DNA of 64,000 bases, from assembly GCF_000069185.1 (NCBI RefSeq), contig NC_010397.1:434001-498000 (forward strand). Direction: 5' to 3'. Shown in pieces: positions 26,694-34,354 of the stretch (its first letter is position 1; the number at the start of each line of letters is the position of its first letter). A program made the position numbers and the translations under genes. This DNA is from Mycobacteroides abscessus ATCC 19977 (GTDB lineage Bacteria > Actinomycetota > Actinomycetes > Mycobacteriales > Mycobacteriaceae). The notes below the pieces were generated by a model. The model was not told the origin of the DNA and ran no database searches. It saw only the letters and a list, made by a program, of their open reading frames with translations.

Positions 26694-27134
26694 ATGCGGA
26701 TGCGCCCGGTCCGGGGGTATCGTCGCCGCCGCCAACGGGGTGCGGCAGCGTTGGTGCTCGTGGCCGCCGTGGCGGTGGTCGCCGCCCTGGGGTGCCTGAC
26801 CGGTGCGCCCCGTTCCTGGTCAACTGCGGGCCCAGGCGGGACGGCCCATGTCGCCCGAGGCCCCGTCAGCGAGATGGCGCTGCCATTTTTGCGTGCGGCG
26901 GCTGACCCGGTGGGGGCAGATCTGCACGCGCCGTGCCCGCACGCGCAGCTGAGCGCGACGACGCGTGCCGGGGGCAACATGCCTTTGATGGGGGCCGTGC
27001 CGATGGTGCTCGGCGCCTTGGCCGCCGCAGACGCGGAGGCCGGGGCACTCGTGCGGGGGCCGCCGCCCCGGGCCCGCGTGGCAGCCGCCGGCGGCCCGAT
27101 GTCTTTACATCAGCTCTGCGTTATTCGGCGCTGA
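26694..27134 (+). CDS. LpqS-like protein 3
   Basis: A 146-residue member of the LpqS-like set: a lipobox-like ALGC after the first membrane segment, a central LHAPCPHAQL with His next to Cys, a second hydrophobic segment, VRGPP and the tail LHQLCVIRR. ATG 26694 follows TAGGAT by 7 bases (leaderless). The (V/I)QC protein B follows 108 bp downstream. Confidence 0.8.
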   Translation: MRMRPVRGYRRRRQRGAAALVLVAAVAVVAALGCLTGAPRSWSTAGPGGTAHVARGPVSEMALPFLRAAADPVGADLHAPCPHAQLSATTRAGGNMPLMGAVPMVLGALAAADAEAGALVRGPPPRARVAAAGGPMSLHQLCVIRR

Positions 27135-27242
27135 GGAAACACCTGCCGATGTCTGGCCATTGTGGCCGCGAGGCATCGGCTTTCTGGTGTCCTTCGACAG
27201 CTCCTGCCGCCTGCGTGCGGCACCCCAACGTAGGGAATTCTC

Positions 27243-27578
27243 ATGGGCAACAAACGTTTTCTTCGCCGCACCGGGACCGCTGTCGTGGCCGCTGTTGCTG
27301 CGGCGACTGTGGCCGGGGCCGGTAGCGCCTGGGCGGGACCTGCTGCCCCCAATGCGCTGCAGGTCATCATGGCGCTGCAGCGCCAAGGCGACAAGGTCAT
27401 CGTCAACCGCCGCGGGGGCAAGCCGCTGCAACTGTGCACCGTGACCTCGGTACGCCAAGGCAGAGCCGAGTATTGGTGGACCCATCCGCAGGTGGTGGAT
27501 CCCAACCGTGCCAAACGCGCTAACGGGGTGGGCACGCAACTGCTGTACCGCACCATGTACGTCGACGTGCAGTGCTGA
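27243..27578 (+). CDS. Small secreted (V/I)QC protein B
   Basis: A 111-residue exported protein with signal peptide (VVAAVAAATVAGAGSAWA|GP). The mature part matches protein A: LQRQGDKVIVNRRGGKPLQLC, TSVR, an aromatic loop and C-terminal YVDVQC. Two cysteines only. GTAGGGAA ribosome site. Only a 31-codon frame starts at the overlapping GTG after it, so unlike proteins A and C it has no coupled downstream gene. Confidence 0.75.
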   Translation: MGNKRFLRRTGTAVVAAVAAATVAGAGSAWAGPAAPNALQVIMALQRQGDKVIVNRRGGKPLQLCTVTSVRQGRAEYWWTHPQVVDPNRAKRANGVGTQLLYRTMYVDVQC

Positions 27579-27663
27579 TCGGCCGCTGCCGCCACCGACT
27601 GCCAGCGGCGTGTAGCGGGGCCGGCCGGTGGCGGCAGCGGGTTCTCGGGCTTGCGGTGCTGGG

Positions 27664-28305
27664 TTAGGCTCCGGCAGGGGTTGGCCCGCAGCACGGGCAG
27701 TCGGTGCCGGGTGCGGCGGCGGGCAGGTCCTTACAGCACGGGCAGTCGGCCTTCATGGCCTTCATGTTGGCTTGCATCTTGGCTTTCATCGCCGGGTCCA
27801 TGGCCGTGTTCGCAGACGTTCCCATCGCGGCCTCGCAGCACCACATCATCGCCGGCGCACCGGCGCCCACGGTGTAGACCACGGCCACCGGATCTGGCCC
27901 GGTGACATCAAAATATATGGTGCCCGAAGATGATTGGCCCTCAGCGAGCGTGGTGGCGGGCAGGCCTTGATCGGTGGCCACTTGCCAGAGCACCGGGTAG
28001 TGCCCGCCCATGGCGTGGGCGGCCAGATTAGGGATGAGTGGGGTGATGGTGCCCCGCTCGGCGCGCACGGTTGCCGAGGCTTCCCACAGCTGACCGGCCG
28101 GGGCGTAGCCGGGCAAGACGGCGGCCGACTTCTTCAGGCCGGTGACGGTCCATTCCTGGCTGCCGCCGGCGTCGGCCAGTTGTTGGGCGGCCCCGAAGCG
28201 GTGCGGACAGGACCCGGCGGCATGCCCTAACGGTGGGGCCAGCAGCCCACCGAGGAAAAACCCGGCCGTGGCCAGGGCCAGTGCGAGGGGACGCAGTGCA
28301 CCCAT
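27664..28305 (-). CDS. MPT63-like secreted protein (DUF1942) with Cys/Met-rich tail
   Basis: A 213-residue protein with a signal peptide (to about residue 30) and a DUF1942/MPT63 beta-sandwich: EWTVTGLKKSAAVLPGYAPAGQLWEA, the TPLIPNLAAHA strand and SSGTIYFDVTGPDPVAVVY. After the normal end of the domain it carries an added tail with CC, a run of Met and Lys residues and two CPCC motifs, like a metal-binding arm. It lies 91 bp downstream of mmcO with its own AAGGAG site, so the pair probably forms an operon. Copper capture outside the cell is inferred from the tail. Confidence 0.8.
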   Translation of the reverse strand: MGALRPLALALATAGFFLGGLLAPPLGHAAGSCPHRFGAAQQLADAGGSQEWTVTGLKKSAAVLPGYAPAGQLWEASATVRAERGTITPLIPNLAAHAMGGHYPVLWQVATDQGLPATTLAEGQSSSGTIYFDVTGPDPVAVVYTVGAGAPAMMWCCEAAMGTSANTAMDPAMKAKMQANMKAMKADCPCCKDLPAAAPGTDCPCCGPTPAGA

Positions 28306-28396
28306 GGTGATCTCCTTATGCGTAGTCGTGTAGTCGATGGCACTTTCCCGCTGATCGACACCGATGGCCGGGCAGCGACACCTTTGGTGTTCAGGG

Positions 28397-29935
28397 CTAT
28401 TGGCGGTAGGAGACGACGGTCATCATTCCGGCTTCGCCGTGATAAATGTTGTGGCAGTGGGTCAGCCACTGGCCCGGGTTATCCGCATCGAAGTCGACTT
28501 CGACGGTCTGCATGGGTGCCACCAGCACGGTGTCTTTGCGGGCGCCGTAGGCCCCGGATGCGGTCCGCACGGCGAAGGTGTGCCCGTGCAGGTGCATCGG
28601 GTGAAACATCATGGAGTTGTTGATGAAGCGCAGCCGCACCCGCTGGCCCTCGCGCACCGGCAGCCCCTCGGCCGGGTTGTAGGTTTTCTCGTTGATCGTC
28701 CAGGAGTATTTGTTGCCCGGCCCCGCCAGGCGCAGATCGTAGGTGATGTCGGGTTCACCGACAGCCAGCGTGACCTCCTCAGTGGCGCTCAGGGACGCGG
28801 TGTCTAATGCCGCCAGCTTCGGTAGCGCCGCGGCCGCCTCGGCGGCCGAACCGGACACGGGTGTGCCGCTCGAGCGCAGGACCAACTGGGCGTAGCCGTC
28901 CTTGCCGTAGGGGGCTGCCAGCAGCGGCACCGAGACCTCACCGACAGTGATGATGGCATCGATGCGCTCACCCATACCGATCAGCAGTGCATCGGTTTGC
29001 CGCGGCTGCACGGGGAAGCCGTCGGTGTGAGTCACCGTCAGCGGTGTCCCGGGGATCGCGACCCGAAATGCGCTGTCGCCGGCGGCGTTGATGATCCGCA
29101 GCCGCACCCGGGTCCCGGGCCGGTAGTCGACGCTCTGCGGATCGGCGGCCACCCGCCCGTTGATCAGGTAGTACGGGTAGGTGACGTCGCCGCCGTCGGC
29201 CCCGAGAGGCGCCTGCGCACTGACGCCCATCGAACCAATCGACATCCCCGGCATATCGCCCATCGAGTGCCCCATCCCGGGCATGCCTTTGTCCCGGAGC
29301 CCGGCCAATACTTTGTCGGGGTCGGTGCCGGTGCCATCGATCCAGTCATCGAGTGCCACGACCAGTTCGGTGTCGTAGTCGGCGCGCTCATCGGGGTCTT
29401 CCACGATCAGCGGCGCATACAGACCCCGATCCAGCTGGGTGCCCACATGCGGATGAAACCAGTACGTGCCCGCGTGGGCCAGGGCGAATTCGTAGGTGAA
29501 CGATCCCGCTGCCGCGATCTGCGGCTGCGTCAGATCCGGCACCCCGTCCATGTCGTTGCGCAACGCGATCCCATGCCAGTGCACCGTGGTGGGCGCCGGC
29601 AGCCCATTGGCCACGGCCACCCGCAGCACCTCGCCCTTGCGGGCCCGGATCGTGGGCCCGGGAATCTGGTCGCCATAACCCCACGTGGAAACGGTCGTGC
29701 CGGCCAGATCCAGCTGCAGCGGCCGCGCGGCCAAATTCACCGGCACCAATCGGCCGCCCCCGTCGCGGCGGACCGCTTCGAGCGCGCCCACTCTCGGTGA
29801 GCTCGGCCCCACCGGCTGCCCGCTGGGCCCGCGCACCGGCCGCGTGCCGCAGGCGGCCAGCACCCCGGCCGCCGCGGTGGCCGCACCCAGCTGCAAGAAC
29901 CCGCGCCGACCCCATTGCGATCGCGACACCGCCAT
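28397..29935 (-). CDS. mmcO: Multicopper oxidase MmcO
   Basis: A 512-residue multicopper oxidase. A twin-arginine signal (GRRGFLQLG) is followed by a lipobox (LAAC), so it should be an exported lipoprotein. All copper-site motifs are present: HWHG (~119), HPH, HPMHLHGHTF and HCHNIYHGEAGMM near the end. A Met-rich stretch (GMPGMGHSMGDMPGM) in the middle is like that of CueO-type oxidases. It should oxidise Cu(I) to the less toxic Cu(II). GAAAGGAG precedes the ATG. It is divergent from lpqS4 across one shared operator, as Rv0846c is from Rv0847 in M. tuberculosis. Confidence 0.95.
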   Translation of the reverse strand: MAVSRSQWGRRGFLQLGAATAAAGVLAACGTRPVRGPSGQPVGPSSPRVGALEAVRRDGGGRLVPVNLAARPLQLDLAGTTVSTWGYGDQIPGPTIRARKGEVLRVAVANGLPAPTTVHWHGIALRNDMDGVPDLTQPQIAAAGSFTYEFALAHAGTYWFHPHVGTQLDRGLYAPLIVEDPDERADYDTELVVALDDWIDGTGTDPDKVLAGLRDKGMPGMGHSMGDMPGMSIGSMGVSAQAPLGADGGDVTYPYYLINGRVAADPQSVDYRPGTRVRLRIINAAGDSAFRVAIPGTPLTVTHTDGFPVQPRQTDALLIGMGERIDAIITVGEVSVPLLAAPYGKDGYAQLVLRSSGTPVSGSAAEAAAALPKLAALDTASLSATEEVTLAVGEPDITYDLRLAGPGNKYSWTINEKTYNPAEGLPVREGQRVRLRFINNSMMFHPMHLHGHTFAVRTASGAYGARKDTVLVAPMQTVEVDFDADNPGQWLTHCHNIYHGEAGMMTVVSYRQ

Positions 29936-29995
29936 GAACCGCTCCTTTCATGTCCTTTCATGCCGCCTGAGTCAGCTGCGGAAAACACATGTCAA

Positions 29996-30012
29996 ATACC
30001 GGGTAAGGGTAT
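29996..30012. promoter_or_regulatory. RicR/CsoR-type operator shared by mmcO and lpqS4
   Basis: ATACCGGGTAAGGGTAT between the divergent mmcO and lpqS4 genes, 13 bases before the TATGGT -10 box (30026-30031) of lpqS4. Confidence 0.8.
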
Positions 30013-30037
30013 GCGCACATCATGTTATGGTGAACCT

Positions 30038-30532
30038 GTGTTGCCGTCCACAGGCGAGCTGCAACCTGGCGGGAAACCCTCGCTCAGGTGGCGGGCGATG
30101 ATCGCCACCGGTGCCAGCACCCGGCAGGGTGCGTCGTGGCTCGGTGCCCTGATGGTGGCCGCGATGATCGCCTTGGTGCTGCTGGTGCAGTGCGTGGGGG
30201 CCGGCCACCACAACACCACGGTGGCCGCGCCGCCGCACCACGCGGTGGCCGCCGGATCGCCGGTGCAGCGCAGCGCGGCCGTGATCGCGCCGCACGACCA
30301 CCTCTCTGCCCCGGTTGCCGCCGTGTGCGCCGCGGCGGACGTTGTTGTCGCACAGTTGTCGGCGCCTACCGCGGCCCGCGTGCTGTGGATCGCCGCGGTC
30401 GCCGCGCTGGCCTGGACGGCGATGATCGCACTGGCCCCGGCGTTGACGCGGGGCCCGCCGCCACATACCCGGCCGGCGGTCATCACTGCTGGCGCCACCC
30501 TCGTACATCGCCTCGGCGTGCTGCGTCGCTGA
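30038..30532 (+). CDS. LpqS-like protein 4
   Basis: A 164-residue member of the LpqS-like set from GTG 30038, 6 bases after TATGGT (leaderless). It has LLVQC after the first membrane segment, a His-rich part (GHHNTTVAAPPHHAV), central VAAVCAAADVV, a second membrane segment and TRGPP. The tail reads LVHRLGVLRR: the last cysteine of the family is replaced by glycine, the only such case of the five. It is followed by (V/I)QC protein C and an ABM protein. Confidence 0.8.
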   Translation: MLPSTGELQPGGKPSLRWRAMIATGASTRQGASWLGALMVAAMIALVLLVQCVGAGHHNTTVAAPPHHAVAAGSPVQRSAAVIAPHDHLSAPVAAVCAAADVVVAQLSAPTAARVLWIAAVAALAWTAMIALAPALTRGPPPHTRPAVITAGATLVHRLGVLRR

Positions 30533-30651
30533 TCGCGGCTTGGCCCGGTGTATCGCGCTGCCGTGCGCGGGCTCGGGTCGTTTTTGCCGACCGTCAGCTA
30601 TTGCTGCGCCCTGTCAGGGGTGTGGCCTCGCACGTACAGAGGTTCTTTACC

Positions 30652-30993
30652 ATGAACAACATTTTGCGCGGCCGTGTCACGGGATTGGCCGTGGCCGCTA
30701 GTGCCGTAACCGCTGCTGTGACAGTGCTGTTGGCTCCGGCCGCTCATGCCGGGCCTGGTGGTCTCGGGGACGCCGATGATGTCATTAACAGTCTTAAAGC
30801 CCAGGGCAACAAGGTTATTGTCACCAAGACTGGCAACAAGCCGATGCCGCAATGTGTGGCCACCCGGGTCCGCAAGGACCTGGATGTCTACGGCGGTACC
30901 CCTTCGACGAACTGTCCCAACTGCAATGGGGCATCGCGCCGAAATCAAGTTGTGCGGCTCTACAGCGTTTACCACGTGGACATTCAGTGCTGA
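30652..30993 (+). CDS. Small secreted (V/I)QC protein C
   Basis: A 113-residue exported protein with signal peptide (LAVAASAVTAAVTVLLAPAAHA|GP). It shares with proteins A and B the block LKAQGNKVIVTKTGNKPMPQC, TRVR, and ends YHVDIQC. It also has an inserted CPNC, so four cysteines in all. The stop overlaps the GTG of the next gene (GTGCTGA). Confidence 0.75.
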   Translation: MNNILRGRVTGLAVAASAVTAAVTVLLAPAAHAGPGGLGDADDVINSLKAQGNKVIVTKTGNKPMPQCVATRVRKDLDVYGGTPSTNCPNCNGASRRNQVVRLYSVYHVDIQC

Positions 30994-31391
30994 CCGGCGC
31001 CGCCGGGGCCTGCGCGCCGGTGTATGTCTGTGGTGAGGTCACCGCGACACTGGGCGCTGAGGACACGGTGTGGGGTCTGCTCAATGTGCTGCTGGAACGC
31101 ACCCGTTACGACCCGGGCAATCTGGGCTACGAAATTTTCCGGGACGCCGGGGACCTCGGCCATTTCCTGATACAGCAGACCTGGAAAACACCGCAGCTGG
31201 CCGAGCGTCACCTGCGTTCGGCGGCGGTGAGCTGGTGCATCACCAGAATCCAAGAGGCGGCCCACATCCCGCTGCGCCTGACGGTCTGCGATGTGCATCG
31301 GGGACACAGCAAGCCGGCGCCGCCGCCACTGCGGTCACCCTTGAGCACCCCTGCCGGTGTGTGGGCACCCTCCCCGGGCTCCTCGTGTTGA
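30987..31391 (+). CDS. ABM-type (quinol) monooxygenase-like protein
   Basis: About 134 residues from GTG 30987, overlapping the previous stop by 7 bp. The central part follows the antibiotic-biosynthesis monooxygenase fold: TATLGAEDTVWGLLNVLLERTR, then PGNLGYEIFRDAGDLGHFLIQQTWKTPQLAERHLRS (pattern split by helix and strand), as in small dimeric quinol monooxygenases. The tail is Pro-rich and atypical. The role in copper stress is unknown; a redox function would fit. Confidence 0.65.
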   Translation: MLTGAAGACAPVYVCGEVTATLGAEDTVWGLLNVLLERTRYDPGNLGYEIFRDAGDLGHFLIQQTWKTPQLAERHLRSAAVSWCITRIQEAAHIPLRLTVCDVHRGHSKPAPPPLRSPLSTPAGVWAPSPGSSC

Positions 31392-31424
31392 ACTGCACCG
31401 CCCGCGGGCACACCCCGAACGTGT

Positions 31425-31439
31425 ACCGGCTAGGGGTAC
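31425..31439. promoter_or_regulatory. RicR/CsoR-type operator of lpqS5
   Basis: TACCGGCTAGGGGTA, 13 bases before the TAGCGT -10 box (31453-31458). Confidence 0.75.
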
Positions 31440-31465
31440 CCGTGGCCGGTGATAGCGTGCCGGCC

Positions 31466-31900
31466 ATGACAACCGGCAGGCCCCGGGCCCGCCGGCGGGT
31501 GCTGGTGGCGCTGCTGATCGGTGTGCTCGCTGCGCTTCCCGCAGGAATGCATTGCCTGCACGGGCCGGGCCAGCCCGGCCGCAGCCCTGTCGTTCAGGGG
31601 CGCCCCAGCATCACCTCGGCAGCGGCACCGCAGGTCGGCGCCAACGGCGGGGTCCTGACGCATCGACGCGCCGATAACGCCAGGCATACCGCGCTGTGCC
31701 ACAGCGTCGAGGTGCTCGTTGCCACGGTGCGCGCCGACCCCGGGCTCGGACTGCTGGCCGCGTTGACTGCGGCGATCGCGGCCGCCGCAGTCGCGGCGCC
31801 GCTGTGGGCCCGCGTCGATCGGGGCCCTCCCGTGCGCGCCGCGGCGAGACCGCGGTCAGGGCGTGTCCTACTCAACGATTTGTGCATCATCCGGCGGTGA
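31466..31900 (+). CDS. LpqS-like protein 5
   Basis: A 144-residue member of the LpqS-like set. It has AGMHC after the first membrane segment, central HTALCHSVEV, a second hydrophobic segment, DRGPP and the tail LLNDLCIIRR, closest to LpqS-like protein 1. ATG 31466 follows TAGCGT by 7 bases: leaderless. A carbonic-anhydrase-like gene follows 195 bp downstream on the same strand. Confidence 0.8.
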   Translation: MTTGRPRARRRVLVALLIGVLAALPAGMHCLHGPGQPGRSPVVQGRPSITSAAAPQVGANGGVLTHRRADNARHTALCHSVEVLVATVRADPGLGLLAALTAAIAAAAVAAPLWARVDRGPPVRAAARPRSGRVLLNDLCIIRR

Positions 31901-32095
31901 CCGGCCGGTGCAACCTGGTGATGGCGTCATCGGACACCGGATGTGCAGCGCTGTGATCGACCCGTCGGGTCGGGTGCCTCGCTGTGTCTGCGTGTCATGG
32001 GCCGCCGCCGGGCTTGTTTGCCGATTCGCCAACCTTCCATCCGGCCCGGCATGCCACCGGTGTGCTGTGTGCTGCTTCCCGATTGGGGCACCTTT

Positions 32096-32656
32096 ATGAA
32101 CTCGTTCCTGGCCACCGACACCACGGCCTACCCTGACGCGCTGTACCTGACCTGCTCGGATTGGCCTGTGGGACCACCGGCCGACGGCTGCGCACCGCTG
32201 TACACAGTCCGTAATGCCGGCAACCTGGTACCCACCGACCCGGCCGAAGGATCAGTGGATGCCGCACTGGATTTCGCGCTCAACCACCTGCACGTGCGTT
32301 CGGTAGTGGTGTGCGGACATTCGGGCTGCGGCGCGATGGGAGCGTTGCTGTCCGAACCGATCGATGCGCCCACCAGCGCGGTGGGCCGCTGGCTCGACAA
32401 TGCCCGCGACACCCTGGCTGCCTATCACGAGCATCACCTGGCCCGCGTGGGCGCCGCAGCCAGCGGCTTTAACCAGGTCGACCAGCTCGCGGTGGTCAAC
32501 GTCGCGATTCAAAGCCAGCGCCTGGTGCGCCATCCGCTTCTGGCCGCCGCGGCACACTCGGGGCGCCTGCGGGTGGCGGGCACCTTCTACAGCCTCGGTG
32601 CCCAGCTCCTGTATGAAGTCACCGCGACCGGTCTCCCCGCGCCAGGAGCCCGCTGA
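32096..32656 (+). CDS. Beta-carbonic anhydrase homologue with altered dyad
   Basis: A 186-residue beta-class carbonic anhydrase-like protein. The zinc ligands are in place: Cys in LYLTCSDW (~20), His and Cys in VVCGHSGCGAM (~75-82), and the AGNLV loop is normal. The usual CSDSR motif reads CSDWP, so the arginine that pairs with the catalytic aspartate is missing. The N-terminal helix that packs the dimer is short. It may be a weak enzyme or a metal-binding protein. Start ATG 32096; no strong ribosome site. It probably belongs to the lpqS5 unit. Confidence 0.8.
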   Translation: MNSFLATDTTAYPDALYLTCSDWPVGPPADGCAPLYTVRNAGNLVPTDPAEGSVDAALDFALNHLHVRSVVVCGHSGCGAMGALLSEPIDAPTSAVGRWLDNARDTLAAYHEHHLARVGAAASGFNQVDQLAVVNVAIQSQRLVRHPLLAAAAHSGRLRVAGTFYSLGAQLLYEVTATGLPAPGAR

Positions 32657-32710
32657 ACGCCGCAGCGTCTGGCAGGTTGTTGCGGCGCAGGGAAACAAAG
32701 GTGGCTTGGC

Positions 32711-32995
32711 CTAGCCCGCGTTGTTTTGGTTCGTGCCGTACGGCACCAGTGGATTGGTGCCGTACGGGACCAGCGGATTGGCTCCGCCGTAGGTCGGCTG
32801 ATGTATTCCTTGCGAGTACCGCACTGAGCCGGGGGCTACGCACGGGGTCTGCTCGATCGCATTCACGCTTGGCCTGTTCGCATAGCAAACCGGAGGCGGC
32901 GGCGGATCTGCGGCCGCGGTCGCGGCCGGCGACACGCCGAGGGCACCGGCGACGCTGAATGCAGCGGCTGCCGCCAACATCGCTATCTTCGTCAT
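32711..32995 (-). CDS. Small secreted protein with NPLVPYGT repeat
   Basis: A 94-residue protein with a signal peptide (MLAAAAAFSVAGALGVSPAATA|AA), two cysteines (PPVCYANRPS...QTPCVAPG) and a C-terminal tandem repeat NPLVPYGT-NPLVPYGT, also seen as a DNA repeat near 32736-32780. AAGGAGGT precedes ATG 32995. No copper operator lies upstream. Function unknown. Confidence 0.7.
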   Translation of the reverse strand: MTKIAMLAAAAAFSVAGALGVSPAATAAADPPPPPVCYANRPSVNAIEQTPCVAPGSVRYSQGIHQPTYGGANPLVPYGTNPLVPYGTNQNNAG

Positions 32996-33405
32996 ATCGC
33001 AACCTCCTTGCCGCACGCCAGGGCAGCGCGACAGCTTTCCTTGGAAGCGGTGTGGCATATACATAGTCCAACGAAAACTGCGATGTATAAGTTCACGGAT
33101 GAGACGGCTATCAGCAAACTTTAAGCCAAATCTTCTCAGTTTCACAGCGGTGCTGCTCGACGAGAGTGATGCACTGTGGTGCAGTGCGTGCGGGCAACTC
33201 TGCGTACCGCTGCTGGCAGCTAAGTTTCTGTCGAGTGGCGTCGGTGGCGCGTGTGAGGGCTGCGGCCGGGAGGATGTGCAGGTGCGTGGCGGGTGTCGGC
33301 GTAGCCGCCACGCGGGCCGAATGTGGTTGCTGCACCAGCGAACTGGGTGGCACGGTGGCGGGCAGGGGCGGGCTGAGTTGATTGGTCGCGGGCTCGGTGT
33401 CGGCG
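32996..33405. other. Intergenic region
   Basis: Holds the promoter of the small secreted gene at 32711-32995 (AT-rich near 33056-33130). An open frame at 33099-33473 has cysteine pairs but overlaps the hydrolase and lacks a ribosome site; I see no supported gene. Confidence 0.5.
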
Positions 33406-34275
33406 TTAGGCTGCGGCCGCGATACGCTCAGCGATACGCCGGATTTCGTCGGCCACCAGTTGCGGTTCGGTGAAAACCACGAGGTGCCCGGATTTTTGGG
33501 CCAGCACGTGCCGGGCACCCAGACGTTGGGCGGAGCGGCGGTGGGCGGCCAGGAACGCGGCGCGGATCGAGCGGTCCAATAGCGTGGTCTTGACACCGGA
33601 GATCACGGTGACCGGGATGTTCCCGAGATCGCGGCGATGTTGGCGCATGCTGGCCAACCCGGACAGAAAGAACCGTTCTTCGGCATCGGCGGCCTGCTGA
33701 GCACTGACGGTCAAGTCCTCGGCGATCAGATCGCCGAGGACGTCGTCGGGGAGCCCCGAAGCGGCCCGGCGTACCACCCATCCGAGTAGATGTAGCCAGC
33801 GCAGCACACTCATCGTCCATCGGCCGGCCAGCACCAGTCGCCGCAAATGTTTGAGCGATGACCCGCAGCACACATCGAGCTGCTCATCGGAATGATCAAC
33901 CAGCACCAATCCGGCAATACAGGACTGGTCGCGGTTGGCGGCGGCCAGCGCGATCGTGCCCCCGTAGCTGTGACCGACCAGGATGTATGGGCCGGCATCA
34001 AGAGCTGCCAACAACTCACCCAGATCGCCCGCCAGATGCTCCAAGGTGCGGGGGGCCGGGTCTGGGTCGCTGCGCCCCAGATTGGCCCGGTCATAGACGA
34101 CTGTCGGGAAATGTTGCGCTACCAGCGGCGCCACCAAGCCCCATTCCGAGCGGGAAGCCCCCAAACCCGACTCGAACACCACCGTCGGACCCGGACCGCC
34201 CCCGGCGCGCATGTAGTGCAATGCCCGCCCATCGGGCAAACCCAACATCGCGCTTGCACCCAAAGTGTGTGCCAT
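33406..34275 (-). CDS. Alpha/beta hydrolase
   Basis: A 289-residue alpha/beta hydrolase: oxyanion region FESGLGASRSEW, nucleophile elbow GHSYGG (~110), and the catalytic His in QKSGHLVVFTEP near the end. It looks like the esterase/haloperoxidase-type group; substrate unknown. ATG 34275 has an AAGGGG site. A frame extending upstream to 34377 runs through the copper operator and is rejected. The operator and a TATAGT -10 box upstream place the gene in the copper regulon. Confidence 0.82.
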   Translation of the reverse strand: MAHTLGASAMLGLPDGRALHYMRAGGGPGPTVVFESGLGASRSEWGLVAPLVAQHFPTVVYDRANLGRSDPDPAPRTLEHLAGDLGELLAALDAGPYILVGHSYGGTIALAAANRDQSCIAGLVLVDHSDEQLDVCCGSSLKHLRRLVLAGRWTMSVLRWLHLLGWVVRRAASGLPDDVLGDLIAEDLTVSAQQAADAEERFFLSGLASMRQHRRDLGNIPVTVISGVKTTLLDRSIRAAFLAAHRRSAQRLGARHVLAQKSGHLVVFTEPQLVADEIRRIAERIAAAA

Positions 34276-34354
34276 CTGCGCCCCTTCGTATCCCAGAACG
34301 ATGCTCGTTATCTTCTGACCTTCTTGCTGCGACGAGACCCTGCCACAGACGACT

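Noticed and set aside
33099..33473. 124-codon plus-strand frame with CxxC pairs
   Set aside because: No ribosome site, overlaps the hydrolase gene, and the Cys pairs are not conserved with anything I know.
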